Positions 15,787 to 23,706 of a DNA stretch of 49,176 bases are shown one piece after another. The stretch comes from Alphaproteobacteria bacterium (GTDB lineage Bacteria; Pseudomonadota; Alphaproteobacteria; GCA-2731375). How positions within the stretch are numbered: position 1 is the stretch's first letter; every line of letters begins with the position of its first letter. Where the stretch lies: positions 1 to 49,176 of the forward strand of contig JAJFGG010000151.1 of assembly GCA_021776235.1 (NCBI GenBank), written 5' to 3'. The notes under the pieces were generated by a model, which saw nothing but the letters and a program-made list of their open reading frames with translations, ran no database searches and was not told the origin of the DNA. The translations under genes and the position numbers were made by a program.

Positions 15787-17070
15787 TCAAAATTTGTATC
15801 CGAAATTGACGGCAAACATAAAAATGCGGTTGGTGTCGTACTCGCCCGTCAAAATAGCTGGATTATCAATTCCCGCCTCGCCCGCATCAATATACTGGAA
15901 GGCCGCGCCGATACTCTTTCGTTCGGTCCACCGATATTGCGCACCAACGGCATAGCGTATCTGCCGGTCTATGGGCAGGTCGGCGCTTCTGTCGCTCCTC
16001 CCGACCGGCGAGGTGTCATAGGTGATGCCGGCCTGCAACAGCCAGTCCTCCTTTGGGCGATAGTGGACGCCGCCGCTGAAATGGTAGGTGTCTTCCCAGC
16101 CGGTTGGAATAGGCACCGCGCCATTTTCCACAGAGAGTACCAATTCGTCGAATTCGCTCCAATTCTCCCAACCGACGGTGCCCAGCAAGGCCCACTGATC
16201 GTTGAGTTCATGGTAGACTCCCACCCGCGCCAACTGCGGATAGGTAATTGTTAGATCCGAACTGGTGGCAAAGCTGGGGCCGACGGTATTGAGCGTCAGG
16301 TCGCCCGAAAATTCAGGCTCGATCTCCGAGATATAGATGGCGCCAATGCGGGTCCGGGGGCTTAAATCGACCAGCGCGCCGAAATTGAAGCCGAATTCAA
16401 TATCGTCGCCGTCGATTTTGGCCTGGCCCTGGCCACCGACTGGCGGATTGATGGGGGGCGCCGCCAGCCGGTATTCGATGTCGGTATAGGTGATCGTTGC
16501 GCCGGCGCCAAGCGAAAGCCAATTGTTCACACGATAGGCAATGTTCGGATTGGCTGTCAGGGTCAGAAGCTCTATCTTTTGCACTGTAAAACGGCCGGCC
16601 CAATCGTCATCAGGATTGAGCGCCGCACCCGACAAGGAAAACACGCTCATGCCGAGTTTCAAGTCGTCATTGACGCTGTACACGCCGTGGGTGCCCATGA
16701 GAGGCGCGAAACTTCCCTGATCGCCACCGTTGCCGCCGTTGAATGGTGTGTTGGGAGTTGTTTCAAACTCGGCATCAGCCTGTGCCAGCCCGGCGCCTAT
16801 TTGAATTTCATTCCCCTTCAAACGGGTCATGCCGGCAGGGTTGTGGAAGGCAAAATTCGTCGAGGCATCCATGGCCACGGCCTCGGCACCCGCCCCGGCG
16901 ACGCCCATGGACGGCGTGGCAAAATCGTTGAGGTAAAGGCCGCCGGCGTGGGCCCGTTCTGGAGCAAATGCGGCAAAACTGATCAACGCCACCAGCGGCA
17001 GCCAGGCGATTGCACGGTAGGCATTGCCCCGAACCAATCCCTTGATCTCAAACATTGAAATCTCATACAT
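15787..17070 (-). CDS. Outer-membrane transporter of the OmpP1/FadL/TodX family
   Basis: I choose the ATG at 17070, preceded by CAGGGAGAATATGC, over the longer frame from 17256. It gives a 427-residue protein with a long signal peptide (about 40 residues, ending PERAHA). The mature N-terminus GGLYLNDFATPSMGVAGAGA, followed by NFAFHNPAGMTRL, is the FadL hatch and conserved NPAG motif. The C-terminus ends in aromatic residues (FAVNFGYKF), the sorting signal for outer-membrane barrels. FadL proteins let hydrophobic molecules such as long-chain fatty acids, alkanes or aromatics cross the outer membrane by lateral diffusion. Among sulfatases it may import the hydrophobic alcohol or the sulfate ester itself (inference). 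Confidence 0.9.
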   Translation of the reverse strand: MYEISMFEIKGLVRGNAYRAIAWLPLVALISFAAFAPERAHAGGLYLNDFATPSMGVAGAGAEAVAMDASTNFAFHNPAGMTRLKGNEIQIGAGLAQADAEFETTPNTPFNGGNGGDQGSFAPLMGTHGVYSVNDDLKLGMSVFSLSGAALNPDDDWAGRFTVQKIELLTLTANPNIAYRVNNWLSLGAGATITYTDIEYRLAAPPINPPVGGQGQAKIDGDDIEFGFNFGALVDLSPRTRIGAIYISEIEPEFSGDLTLNTVGPSFATSSDLTITYPQLARVGVYHELNDQWALLGTVGWENWSEFDELVLSVENGAVPIPTGWEDTYHFSGGVHYRPKEDWLLQAGITYDTSPVGRSDRSADLPIDRQIRYAVGAQYRWTERKSIGAAFQYIDAGEAGIDNPAILTGEYDTNRIFMFAVNFGYKF

Positions 17071-17288
17071 TGCATATTCTCCCTGAACGTCCTGCGAAAC
17101 TGGGCGATTTGCCAATTGATCCGCCGCATGTTCACGCTGCAGCGCAACGACTCCAAGATAGAAAACAGAGTGGCGGAGCCAAATTACCAAGATCGTTTTT
17201 CGGCGCGCTGACCAGACGAAACCGTACCGAACAGCGACTGTGGATTTTCGTGTCAATATCTAGGAGCGTCGGCTGAAAGAAGTACAAT

Positions 17289-17429
17289 TCATAGAGCCGT
17301 CGCGGCGCCGTTTGAAATCGTCGTCCGTTGCATCGATCGCCGATGCTGGGTGGTGTCGTATTCGATGGCGCGATGCACGGCGGCCTGATTGTCCCAGACG
17401 ATAGCATCGCCCTGGCGCCATTCGTGGCG
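17289..17429 (-). pseudogene. C-terminal remnant of a TauD/TfdA/AtsK-family dioxygenase
   Basis: This frame, too short for usual gene calls, reads RHEWRQGDAIVWDNQAAVHR and continues with AIEYDTTQHRRSMQRTTI to a TGA at 17291-17289. It matches the C-terminal end of Fe(II)/2-oxoglutarate dioxygenases of the TauD family, including the third iron ligand (His in AAVHRA) and the 2-oxoglutarate-binding Arg region (RRSMQRTT). Upstream the frame continues but no longer resembles the family, so the gene is truncated. TauD relatives cleave taurine or alkyl sulfate esters (AtsK), which fits the sulfatases on both sides. It is a remnant, not an active gene. Confidence 0.7.
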
Positions 17430-17478
17430 ATTAGGGCAGAAAAGACAAAGGCTGCAAGTTCAAATTTCACAATGGCAC

Positions 17479-18261
17479 CTAAAACTTGAAACGAAGTCCA
17501 AGGCCGACCCCGGCATCAAACAAACGATCGCTGCCAAATCCAGCCAAACCGTCGATAAAAGCGGCCCAAGTCGGGCTAAAATTATGGCCAAGCTGCACTT
17601 CGGTGGTTGGCTGCCAGATTTCGTTTTCCCAATCGTAAGGGAATTTTGCGTCTAGCTTGAACCAATTTCCCTCGCCAAAGGGTTTCAGCGCAACCAGGCG
17701 GATGGCTGTTGCATTGACGTCGGTGTCGCCACTATAGGAATTGAATTGCTGTAACAGTGGAACTAAAGTCGTGCCGGATGGTAAATGGGCGAAAGCAAAG
17801 CCACCAAAGGGGCTGATCGTGTCGGCGTCGATACCAATGCCCTTGTCCTCATTGCCAAATTCAACTGTCAACTCCGCCCCAACGGCAGCGCGCATCCCCC
17901 ATTCGTCGCTCAGTTTAGCTTGATAGGGGAAGAAGATCGGCTTGATGACAATCTTTTCGAAATCATGTTCGTCTTCACCGGTCAGATCTGTTTGCACATA
18001 GTGAAGTTCGTATTTCAGTTTTAGTTTCGGCATAATCATATAGGCGCCGTCGATAAAAAGCCGATGCCTGTCGTCATTTTCGCCGCTGGTAAACTGATAG
18101 CGCAGATCGACATTGTTCACGGCCGCCAAGGGATTCGATGCATTTTCCTCGGCGAAAACTGGAGTAGTTGCAATGACGATAACTAGCGAATTCAAAAATG
18201 CACGCACGATCCGGCAGGTTGACGACCGTTGGTTTGTATTGATTGCGAGGTTTTTAAACAA
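17479..18261 (-). CDS. Outer-membrane beta-barrel protein, unnamed
   Basis: A TTG at 18261 lies 6-7 bases after AGGATGGGGA and gives a signal peptide ending TTPVFA; a GTG at 18297 would only add residues. The mature protein alternates short amphipathic strands (DLRYQFTSGEN, LKYELHYVQTD, ELTVEFGNED) and ends GVGLGLRFKF with a terminal Phe, as outer-membrane barrels do. I cannot assign a named family. Similar proteins are often annotated as putative transporters of the phenol-degradation MetA type or simply as outer-membrane proteins. Position between a sulfatase and FadL suggests a role in handling the same substrate. Confidence 0.6.
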   Translation of the reverse strand: MFKNLAINTNQRSSTCRIVRAFLNSLVIVIATTPVFAEENASNPLAAVNNVDLRYQFTSGENDDRHRLFIDGAYMIMPKLKLKYELHYVQTDLTGEDEHDFEKIVIKPIFFPYQAKLSDEWGMRAAVGAELTVEFGNEDKGIGIDADTISPFGGFAFAHLPSGTTLVPLLQQFNSYSGDTDVNATAIRLVALKPFGEGNWFKLDAKFPYDWENEIWQPTTEVQLGHNFSPTWAAFIDGLAGFGSDRLFDAGVGLGLRFKF

Positions 18262-18432
18262 ACGAATTCCCCATCCTACTTTTGTGAGCGTCGGCACAAA
18301 ATTGATACCGACAAATCATTGATCCGGGCTGGCGGCATTCGTGAGCACTTATTTCCTTGAGCAACAATTGTGGGAGGTGGCGACAAAAGGCACGTTTGCG
18401 AAACAATGGCGCCTTTTGTCGCCGGCACCAGT

Positions 18433-20202
18433 CTATTCCGCGGCTTTTCGTGCGGCTTTATAGTATTCCAGCAGCGCCATGGTCTCTGGTCGTAGGTCGG
18501 CAATGCCCGCATAAGGTTCGCCGTGTGTCTCCTTGCGATCGGGAAATTTTTTCTTCAATGCCATGTGACGCTCTCGCATATCAGCGAAGTAGGCGACGGA
18601 CCACATCCCCTTGGCCAACAGAGGCTTTGTTTCCTTCACGTCCCTGTACAGATCAAATACCGGTAGTGCGTAACCTGGCGATCCAGGGGCCGGCCAGTGG
18701 GCTTTGAACTGCTCTTTGATTGTCGCCTGAAGATGGGCGCCCGCATAGGCAAAATGATAATCACGACGGCCAAATCCGTCACCTTTAAACAGCAGCGCGG
18801 TTTGATTTACGCCGTCGATAACGCGATCACGCGGAATGTGACTGTCTGCCTGTGCTATTGTCGCCAGTGTCGTGTACATGTCAGTTGCATGAATCATATC
18901 CCCAGCAAAGGTCCCGGCTTGGATAGCACCTGGCCAGCGAACGTAAGCGTTCACCCGGATACCGCCTTCCAGTGTATCGCCTTTGAAGCCACGGAATACC
19001 AGTTGGGAAAAACCAGAATCCGGCATCGCCTGCATCATTGGGCCATTGTCGCTCATCACCACAACAACCGTATTTTCTTCCACACCGGTTTCCTTAAGCG
19101 CCGCAAACAGGTCGCCCAGGTGTTCATCGAGGTCCTGCATGCTCTCGACCCAGGTGCCGCCGTTGGCGGTTTTAAATGTTCTGTTCCGACGCGTGAAATT
19201 GACCGGGATTTGCGGCCAGTAGTTCAGGAAAAAAGGCTCATCCTTGGTTGCCATTTGCTTCAGCTGGTCGATTACCAGCGTTTTGTAATGTTCATTCAAC
19301 GCATCGTAATATGCATAATCGAGCGGCTTTCCAGCTTCGACACCCCATTCGTGGGCGTCTTGGCCATGCACGGCGTCAACCCCTAATACCCACCCCGCCG
19401 GGCGGAAGTTTTTGTCTAGACGATAGTTTGGTGTCGTCTCGCGCACCGCAACATTATCCGAAAGCCGATCCTCTTCGGATTCGATCGTCATGAAGTTGAA
19501 AGTCGCCTGATTATGAAGCGGGTAGCTGGCGGTATCAAAGCCCTGATTGTGGGGCATGGCTTGCTGGATATCACCCTGGTGCCATTTGCCGATATGCGCG
19601 GTGTTGTATCCGACCTTTTTCAGCAGTTCCGCCAATGTTACTTCATCTTTGTGAAGCCCGGTGCCTTCGGGCGGTACGATTTTCGGCTCCAGCATATGGC
19701 TGCGCACCGGCAATCGACCGGTTAGCAGAGCGGTCCGCGTGGGTGTGCAGGTTGGCTCGGAATACATCCGTGTGAACGTCAGGCTTTCCTTTGCAAACGC
19801 ATTAATATTTGCCGTCGAATAGCCGCGGACGTGGTTTAGCACCGGATCACCCATCTCGCCAAAACCGACATCGTCGATCAAAACAAACAGAATATTAGGC
19901 CTTTTGCCGCCATTTGATTTACGGATCTCCTCGAGTTTAGCGGCAACCTCTTTATCTTCACCCGTCCATCGCTCGCCGTGTTGGGCAAACAACATATAGT
20001 GCTCAGCATCGTGTTGGATTTCGGCTGCGGCGACGCGATTTATGGTTCCACCCGAAGACAGCATCATGGCCGGAATCATCACGATAAATGATGCCAAATA
20101 CCGTCTAATCGCCGTATAAGCAGTTGCACTCAATTTGCGATTGGGTTTCTCCCATTGGGTCGAATTTGTCATCTTGTCTGCATTGTACTTCATGTGCTTC
20201 AT
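18433..20202 (-). CDS. Second type I sulfatase (arylsulfatase), membrane-exported
   Basis: 589 residues. The ATG at 20202 overlaps the stop of the small upstream gene (ATGA), so the pair is translationally coupled. A basic start leads to a hydrophobic segment (about 37-52), a signal or anchor. Metal ligands occur in VLIDDVGFGEMG. Catalytic Cys152 sits in CTPTR, the formylglycine motif. AHIGKWHQGD and VVMSDNGPMM complete the active site. It is longer than and only distantly similar to the sulfatase at 13698. The first 36 residues are duplicated 1.7 kb away in a truncated copy, so the gene was once involved in a local duplication. Substrate unknown. Confidence 0.9.
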   Translation of the reverse strand: MKHMKYNADKMTNSTQWEKPNRKLSATAYTAIRRYLASFIVMIPAMMLSSGGTINRVAAAEIQHDAEHYMLFAQHGERWTGEDKEVAAKLEEIRKSNGGKRPNILFVLIDDVGFGEMGDPVLNHVRGYSTANINAFAKESLTFTRMYSEPTCTPTRTALLTGRLPVRSHMLEPKIVPPEGTGLHKDEVTLAELLKKVGYNTAHIGKWHQGDIQQAMPHNQGFDTASYPLHNQATFNFMTIESEEDRLSDNVAVRETTPNYRLDKNFRPAGWVLGVDAVHGQDAHEWGVEAGKPLDYAYYDALNEHYKTLVIDQLKQMATKDEPFFLNYWPQIPVNFTRRNRTFKTANGGTWVESMQDLDEHLGDLFAALKETGVEENTVVVVMSDNGPMMQAMPDSGFSQLVFRGFKGDTLEGGIRVNAYVRWPGAIQAGTFAGDMIHATDMYTTLATIAQADSHIPRDRVIDGVNQTALLFKGDGFGRRDYHFAYAGAHLQATIKEQFKAHWPAPGSPGYALPVFDLYRDVKETKPLLAKGMWSVAYFADMRERHMALKKKFPDRKETHGEPYAGIADLRPETMALLEYYKAARKAAE

Positions 20203-20550
20203 TCCCCAGTTTTCTGTCGTTGTTGATTTCTCTCTTGGATGGTTCTCTTGTCTTTGTTTTCACTGTTTGTCACAGATTGCAGAATTTCTACCTTCAAACC
20301 ATCCAACGTATTTTCTAGATCGATTAACTCTTTTGCCTCTTCTGCGCTGGACAGAGCCGCAACGATGGCGGTTTCAATGCGTTCCTTTTCAGCCGCAATC
20401 TCTTCAAAATCGGCGCAGATCTGGCGAAATTCTTCGTCTGTTTGTCTCAGCCGTCCGATTTCACCGATCTGGGTTGGAAAATGCAGTGACAAAAACTGAT
20501 CCATTCTGCTCTCCCCGTTGCCCTGGCTGATTACTTCAAGCCGATTGCAT
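20098..20550. repeat. Direct repeat copy 1 (coiled-coil gene plus sulfatase start)
   Basis: This segment matches 21785-22290 with constant offset 1687 up to 20510 and 1740 after it. It spans the whole small coiled-coil gene, its ribosome site and about 43 bases upstream, and the first 36 codons of the sulfatase. The low-coordinate boundary falls at ATACCGTC (20098) and the high-coordinate boundary at CCGATTGCAT (20550). Just beyond the latter the transposase fragment begins. Confidence 0.85.
20199..20504 (-). CDS. Small coiled-coil protein, YdcH/DUF465-like, copy 1
   Basis: 101 residues from the ATG at 20504, which follows GGGGAGAG, a strong ribosome site. It is Glu-rich and helical throughout. 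The stretch FPTQIGEIGRLRQTDEEF resembles the conserved FP...I..LK.....F start of YdcH/DUF465 proteins, which are small cytoplasmic helical hairpins of unknown role. The likeness is by eye and moderate. Its stop overlaps the sulfatase start. A second copy 1.7 kb away is identical at about 78 of 101 positions (hand count) with no length change, suggesting that the frame has been kept by selection. Why a cytosolic helical protein is coupled to a sulfatase is unknown. Confidence 0.65.
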   Translation of the reverse strand: MDQFLSLHFPTQIGEIGRLRQTDEEFRQICADFEEIAAEKERIETAIVAALSSAEEAKELIDLENTLDGLKVEILQSVTNSENKDKRTIQERNQQRQKTGE

Positions 20551-20655
20551 TTGCGCAACAATCCGGATCTTCTCGCTGTTTTCCCACCGCCGACGAATAC
20601 GTCGCTTCTTCACCATCAATAAATCCACTTGGTGTCCACCAACGATAGTGGACAT
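20536..20655 (-). pseudogene. 5' fragment of a small transposase gene (IS66 tnpA-like)
   Basis: An ATG at 20655 starts MSTIVGGHQVDLLMVKKRRI, followed by RRRWENSEKIRIVAQ. This resembles the basic RRRW..EEK.RIVAE start of the helix-turn-helix TnpA protein of IS66 elements; IS3-type OrfA is the alternative. After about 35 residues the frame crosses into the duplicated segment at 20550 and stops at 20536. So the transposase gene was cut exactly where repeat copy 1 begins. No inverted terminal repeats were recognised, and 20656-20855 holds no other assignable gene. Confidence 0.55.
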
Positions 20656-20855
20656 TATCGCCCTCCATCAGGCCGGAACCTTCGCAGAAAACCGGACCGC
20701 CAAATAGGGCGGGGACGCCGGACGTTGACGCAGTTTCCGCTTATTACCGAGCTTCAAGCATCGCCGGCAAATTGAGTGACCGCCGTCAATGGCCCAAAGT
20801 AAACACGGATAAACCGACTGCTGAGCGCCGATGGCTTTTTCGGATAACTGGCCCA

Positions 20856-21704
20856 CTACCAAGTGTACAACACGGAAAGGCCGGCAAGTACCTGACCGGC
20901 ATCGCCACGATCATCGACAACCGAGCTATCTTCGGCATCGCCAAGTAGTAGTTTGTATTGGATACCGCCGCCGAAATGCCATTGTTTGCTGAGGTGAAAG
21001 AGGCCCATGACGCCTACTCGCACATCTTTCATGCCCCCATCCGCATCAAACTGGGTCAGGCCAGACCGCACTGAATCTGCAGCGTTAACGTCGAAAAAAC
21101 TCGACATATAGTCATCGCTGGCGTAGGCCGTGCCGGCATTGAAACCGATATCGAAAGCTTTGAATACCGGCCGCCAGTAAGTACCTGCAAGTTCGACCAC
21201 GTAACCGTCGTGGCCGTCGGAAACATCCTGCGTCATATCGAGATGGATATTGAAGCGGTGTCGGGAATCGTTATCGAAAGTTTTGCGGTAACCTACGAAC
21301 GCACCCAACTCCATTGAATCGTCAACTTCGTCGAACAGCTTGACAACACTGTCTTCGATGTCGTCGTCGCGCCCCGCGCGGTAAACGCCTTTAACACCGG
21401 CCTCCCAGGTTAGGCTGTCCACAACATTGAGGAACGCCTGATTTCCAATTACCTGAAAGTATCGGTCGCCCCAAAACTTGAAGCTAAGAAGAGGACCAGC
21501 CGCTCCCTCATAATCGTCGGAGCCTTCATAATCCGGCACGGCGACGACGACGGCGCCGACTAGATTGTCGATGCCGGGCGTAATAGGCACTTCGAAGTTC
21601 TGTGCCTTGGCCGGGCTAACGCCGAGCGCGACCAAGACTCCAAAAAAGCCTAAAGCCAAGGCTAAAGCAAACGTCCGACCCAAAGTATTGCTTCCGCGCA
21701 TCAT
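20856..21704 (-). CDS. Outer-membrane protein of the MipA/OmpV family
   Basis: I use the ATG at 21704 (a second ATG follows at 21701); the frame could begin at a TTG at 21731. A signal peptide runs to SPAKAQ. Family motifs are AVVVAVPDYEGSDDYEGAAG, YRAGRDDDIED, VDDSMELGAFVGY and GTAYASDDYMSSFF, and the C-terminus ends LSVLYTW with an aromatic residue. MipA/OmpV proteins are outer-membrane scaffolds or channels of uncertain substrate. The gene lies between the two copies of the direct repeat, in the space where copy 2 of the sulfatase would continue, so it may have replaced that gene. Its promoter may derive from the repeat. Confidence 0.85.
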   Translation of the reverse strand: MMRGSNTLGRTFALALALGFFGVLVALGVSPAKAQNFEVPITPGIDNLVGAVVVAVPDYEGSDDYEGAAGPLLSFKFWGDRYFQVIGNQAFLNVVDSLTWEAGVKGVYRAGRDDDIEDSVVKLFDEVDDSMELGAFVGYRKTFDNDSRHRFNIHLDMTQDVSDGHDGYVVELAGTYWRPVFKAFDIGFNAGTAYASDDYMSSFFDVNAADSVRSGLTQFDADGGMKDVRVGVMGLFHLSKQWHFGGGIQYKLLLGDAEDSSVVDDRGDAGQVLAGLSVLYTW

Positions 21705-21772
21705 ATCGATTCCAGTTCCAAAAAATACCAACCCAATAATCTACCCAAAAAAATTTTGGACTACGATTTACA

Positions 21773-21889
21773 CTAAGTAATGCGATACCGTCTAATCGCC
21801 GAATAGGCAGTTGCACTCGATTTGGGGTAGGGTTTTTCCCATTGAGTGGATTTTGCCATCTTGTCTGCATTGGATTTCATGTGCTTCAT
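21773..21889 (-). pseudogene. Truncated duplicate of the sulfatase 5' end
   Basis: The 38-codon frame starts MKHMKSNADKMAKSTQWEKP and matches the first 36 residues of the sulfatase at 20202 with few changes. It then diverges (RIT) and stops at a TAG at 21775-21773. The start overlaps the stop of the coiled-coil gene copy 2 just as in copy 1. No sulfatase catalytic part follows. It is the broken end of the duplication, though a short leader peptide would still be made. Confidence 0.75.
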
Positions 21890-22242
21890 TCCCCAGTTTT
21901 CTTTCGTTGCTGATTTCCCTCTTGGAAAGGTTGGTTGTCTTTACTTTTACTGTTCGTCATGAATTGCCGAATTTCTACCTTCAAACCGCCCAACGTTTTT
22001 CCCAGATCGATTAACTCTTTTGCCTCGTCTGCGCTGGACAGAGCCGCAAAAATGGCGGTTTCAATGCGTTCCGTTTCAGCCGCAATCTCTTCAAACTCGG
22101 CGCAGATCTGGAGAAACTCTTCGTCTGTTTGTCTCAGCGGTCCGATTTCACCGATCTGGTTTGGAAAATGCTGCGACAAATACTGATCCATTCTGCTTTC
22201 TGCGCGGTTGCTTGCTTGTTCACATTTGATGCATACAAGCAA
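21886..22242 (-). CDS. Small coiled-coil protein, YdcH/DUF465-like, copy 2
   Basis: Paralogue of the gene at 20199. The equivalent ATG is at 22191, but the inserted 53 bases have separated it from the GGGGAGAG ribosome site. A TTG at 22242 now lies about six bases after that site, in frame, and would add 17 residues (MLVCIKCEQASNRAESR) encoded by the insert. Either start is possible, and use of the TTG is my inference. The core is 101 residues like copy 1, with the FPNQIGEIGPLRQTDEEF motif kept. Most changes are near the C-terminus. It leads into the truncated sulfatase frame and then the MipA/OmpV gene, so it may now be expressed with that gene. Confidence 0.55.
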   Translation of the reverse strand: MLVCIKCEQASNRAESRMDQYLSQHFPNQIGEIGPLRQTDEEFLQICAEFEEIAAETERIETAIFAALSSADEAKELIDLGKTLGGLKVEIRQFMTNSKSKDNQPFQEGNQQRKKTGE

Positions 22243-22250
22243 GCGCTGCT
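22198..22250. mobile_element. Small palindromic insertion flanked by 5-bp direct repeats
   Basis: Compared with copy 1, copy 2 of the repeat has 53 extra bases here. They contain a perfect 10-bp inverted repeat (GCTTGCTTGT at 22210-22219 and ACAAGCAAGC at 22235-22244) around a 15-base loop. CTGCT occurs on both sides (22193-22197 and 22246-22250), like a 5-bp target-site duplication. The size and form fit a miniature palindromic element. A local replication slip or a deletion from copy 1 is the alternative. Confidence 0.5.
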
Positions 22251-22340
22251 CTCCCCGTTGCCCTGGCTGATTACTTCAAGCCGATTGCATTCGGTATTAG
22301 TTGCCGGGATTTTTGTCTGATTATGGCGTGGACAAAAGGC

Positions 22341-22369
22341 TTGACGCCGCGTGTAGCGGCTACATATTG
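22341..22369 (+). promoter_or_regulatory. Promoter with palindromic operator before the TPR regulator
   Basis: TTGACG at 22341-22346 is a good -35 box. A 17-base spacer leads to ATATTG (22364-22369), a fair -10 box in an AT-rich patch. Between them is a perfect palindrome, TGTAGC-G-GCTACA (22352-22364), placed as a repressor or autoregulator operator would be. It reads toward the regulator gene 63 bases downstream. Confidence 0.4.
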
Positions 22370-22431
22370 AATAGTCGCGCGTGGCAGCTATCTGCTTATT
22401 GCAGGCAGGAAATACGTGTATTTACAGTTGA

Positions 22432-23706
22432 ATGGGGTCGGCGGCAATGCAACGATTATTAACGACTGTATTTGAACCGGGCAACGGACAAGTGCGTGCC
22501 GCTTTGCTCGCAGTAGCTAAAAGCGAAACATTTGCGGGCGCATTGCGCCTACAGGAATTCCTGACCTATGTGGTCGAAGAAAAACTCGCGGGTCGCCAAA
22601 ACAGAATTCGGGGCAAAACGATTGCCGCGGACGTTTACAACAGGAAAATTGGTGGGGCGCGGGAGGGTGATAAAGTAGTCCGTGTCGATGCCAGCCGTTT
22701 GCGGCGCCGGCTTGATCAGTATTACGCGAGCGAAGGGCAACAAGACGCGATCAGAATAACGATACCCCTGGGCGCATACGCGCCCGAGATCATCAGCCAA
22801 ACCAATCAGTTGACTGAAACCACTGGGCCTTTGGCGCAAAGTCCAGCTAGCGTGAAACCACCTCATGTAAGCACCCATCTTCCCTCAACCGGCAAAACTG
22901 AGATGAAGAGGCGCGCCATTTTCGAGAAATCGCCCGCTTCACTCCAGGCGTTCAAATTCGCCCAGCAGGCCCGCGGCATGATTTGGCCTCCCTCGGACCC
23001 GGTGCGTATGAACGCGGCGCTTGATCTTTTTGAGCGGGCCATAGCTCTCGATGACAAATATTTCGGCGGTTATTCGGGCGCGGCGACAATATACGCGTTC
23101 AAAGCCATGTTACCGGGCCAGGGCGATCGAGATCCGATGCTTGCCAAAGCGAGAGACCTGGCATCCAAAGCGCGGGAGATGAACCCTGCAGAAGCGTGGG
23201 TTCAGTCCGCATTGGCCTGGATTGCATTTGTCGAAAAAGATTATGATCGCTCGGAAAAACTGTCGGTCCAATCGCTTATTTTGGACCCTGACGACCTGTT
23301 CGCACTTGAATTTCACGGCGTTATGCAGATCCTGTCCGGAGAATTCGAGGGCGGCCTAGCCTCGCTCGAACCGATTGCCGCGAACCTCGAACAAACAACA
23401 CATTTAAATTTTATGAATGGGTGCATTGTTGCATATTTTTATCTTGGTCGGTATGCCGATACCATAACCAACGTCCTTAAGCTGGGCGAAATGGGTGGAG
23501 ACATTAGTCCACTGTTGATGGTGTATTTGTCGGCGGCCTACCAAGCATTAGGCGAAGGTAACAGCGCACAAGCCGTAGTGCACGATCTGCAGAGCGCTTG
23601 GCCGACTTTTCAGCCGGACAAGTTATTACCACGAATTTTCAGGTATCCGGAACATCCGCAAGCCGTACTGGATCTGCTTTATGGGGCCGGCTGGTCATCC
23701 AATTAA
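22432..23706 (+). CDS. TPR-repeat regulator with N-terminal winged-helix-like domain
   Basis: 424 residues. Residues about 25-125 carry the pattern LQEFLTYVVEEKLAG, then RIRGKTIAADVYNR, VVRVDASRLRRRLDQYY and RITIPLGAYAPE. This conserved N-terminal module is found on many alphaproteobacterial adenylate-cyclase-like and TPR proteins and probably acts in DNA binding or signalling. The C-terminal half (about 165-400) is made of TPR-like helices such as ALDLFERAIALDDKYFGGYS. No cyclase domain is present. ATGs at 22432 and 22447 are both possible, and neither has a strong ribosome site. It may control the outer-membrane and sulfatase genes transcribed away from it, or itself through the palindrome in its promoter (inference). 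Confidence 0.65.
   Translation: MGSAAMQRLLTTVFEPGNGQVRAALLAVAKSETFAGALRLQEFLTYVVEEKLAGRQNRIRGKTIAADVYNRKIGGAREGDKVVRVDASRLRRRLDQYYASEGQQDAIRITIPLGAYAPEIISQTNQLTETTGPLAQSPASVKPPHVSTHLPSTGKTEMKRRAIFEKSPASLQAFKFAQQARGMIWPPSDPVRMNAALDLFERAIALDDKYFGGYSGAATIYAFKAMLPGQGDRDPMLAKARDLASKAREMNPAEAWVQSALAWIAFVEKDYDRSEKLSVQSLILDPDDLFALEFHGVMQILSGEFEGGLASLEPIAANLEQTTHLNFMNGCIVAYFYLGRYADTITNVLKLGEMGGDISPLLMVYLSAAYQALGEGNSAQAVVHDLQSAWPTFQPDKLLPRIFRYPEHPQAVLDLLYGAGWSSN

Larger units (their letters stand above)
21785..22290. repeat. Direct repeat copy 2, with 53-base insertion
   Basis: Second copy of the 20098-20550 segment in the same orientation. It carries the second coiled-coil gene and the cut-off sulfatase start, plus an extra 53 bases at 22198-22250 that copy 1 lacks. 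Sequence divergence between copies is substantial, so the duplication is not recent. Confidence 0.85.

Noticed and set aside
17132-17470. Minus-strand frame with a signal-like start (MKFELAAFVFSALIATNGA)
   Set aside because: It runs over the TauD remnant in a different frame and has no conserved part after the hydrophobic start; judged accidental.
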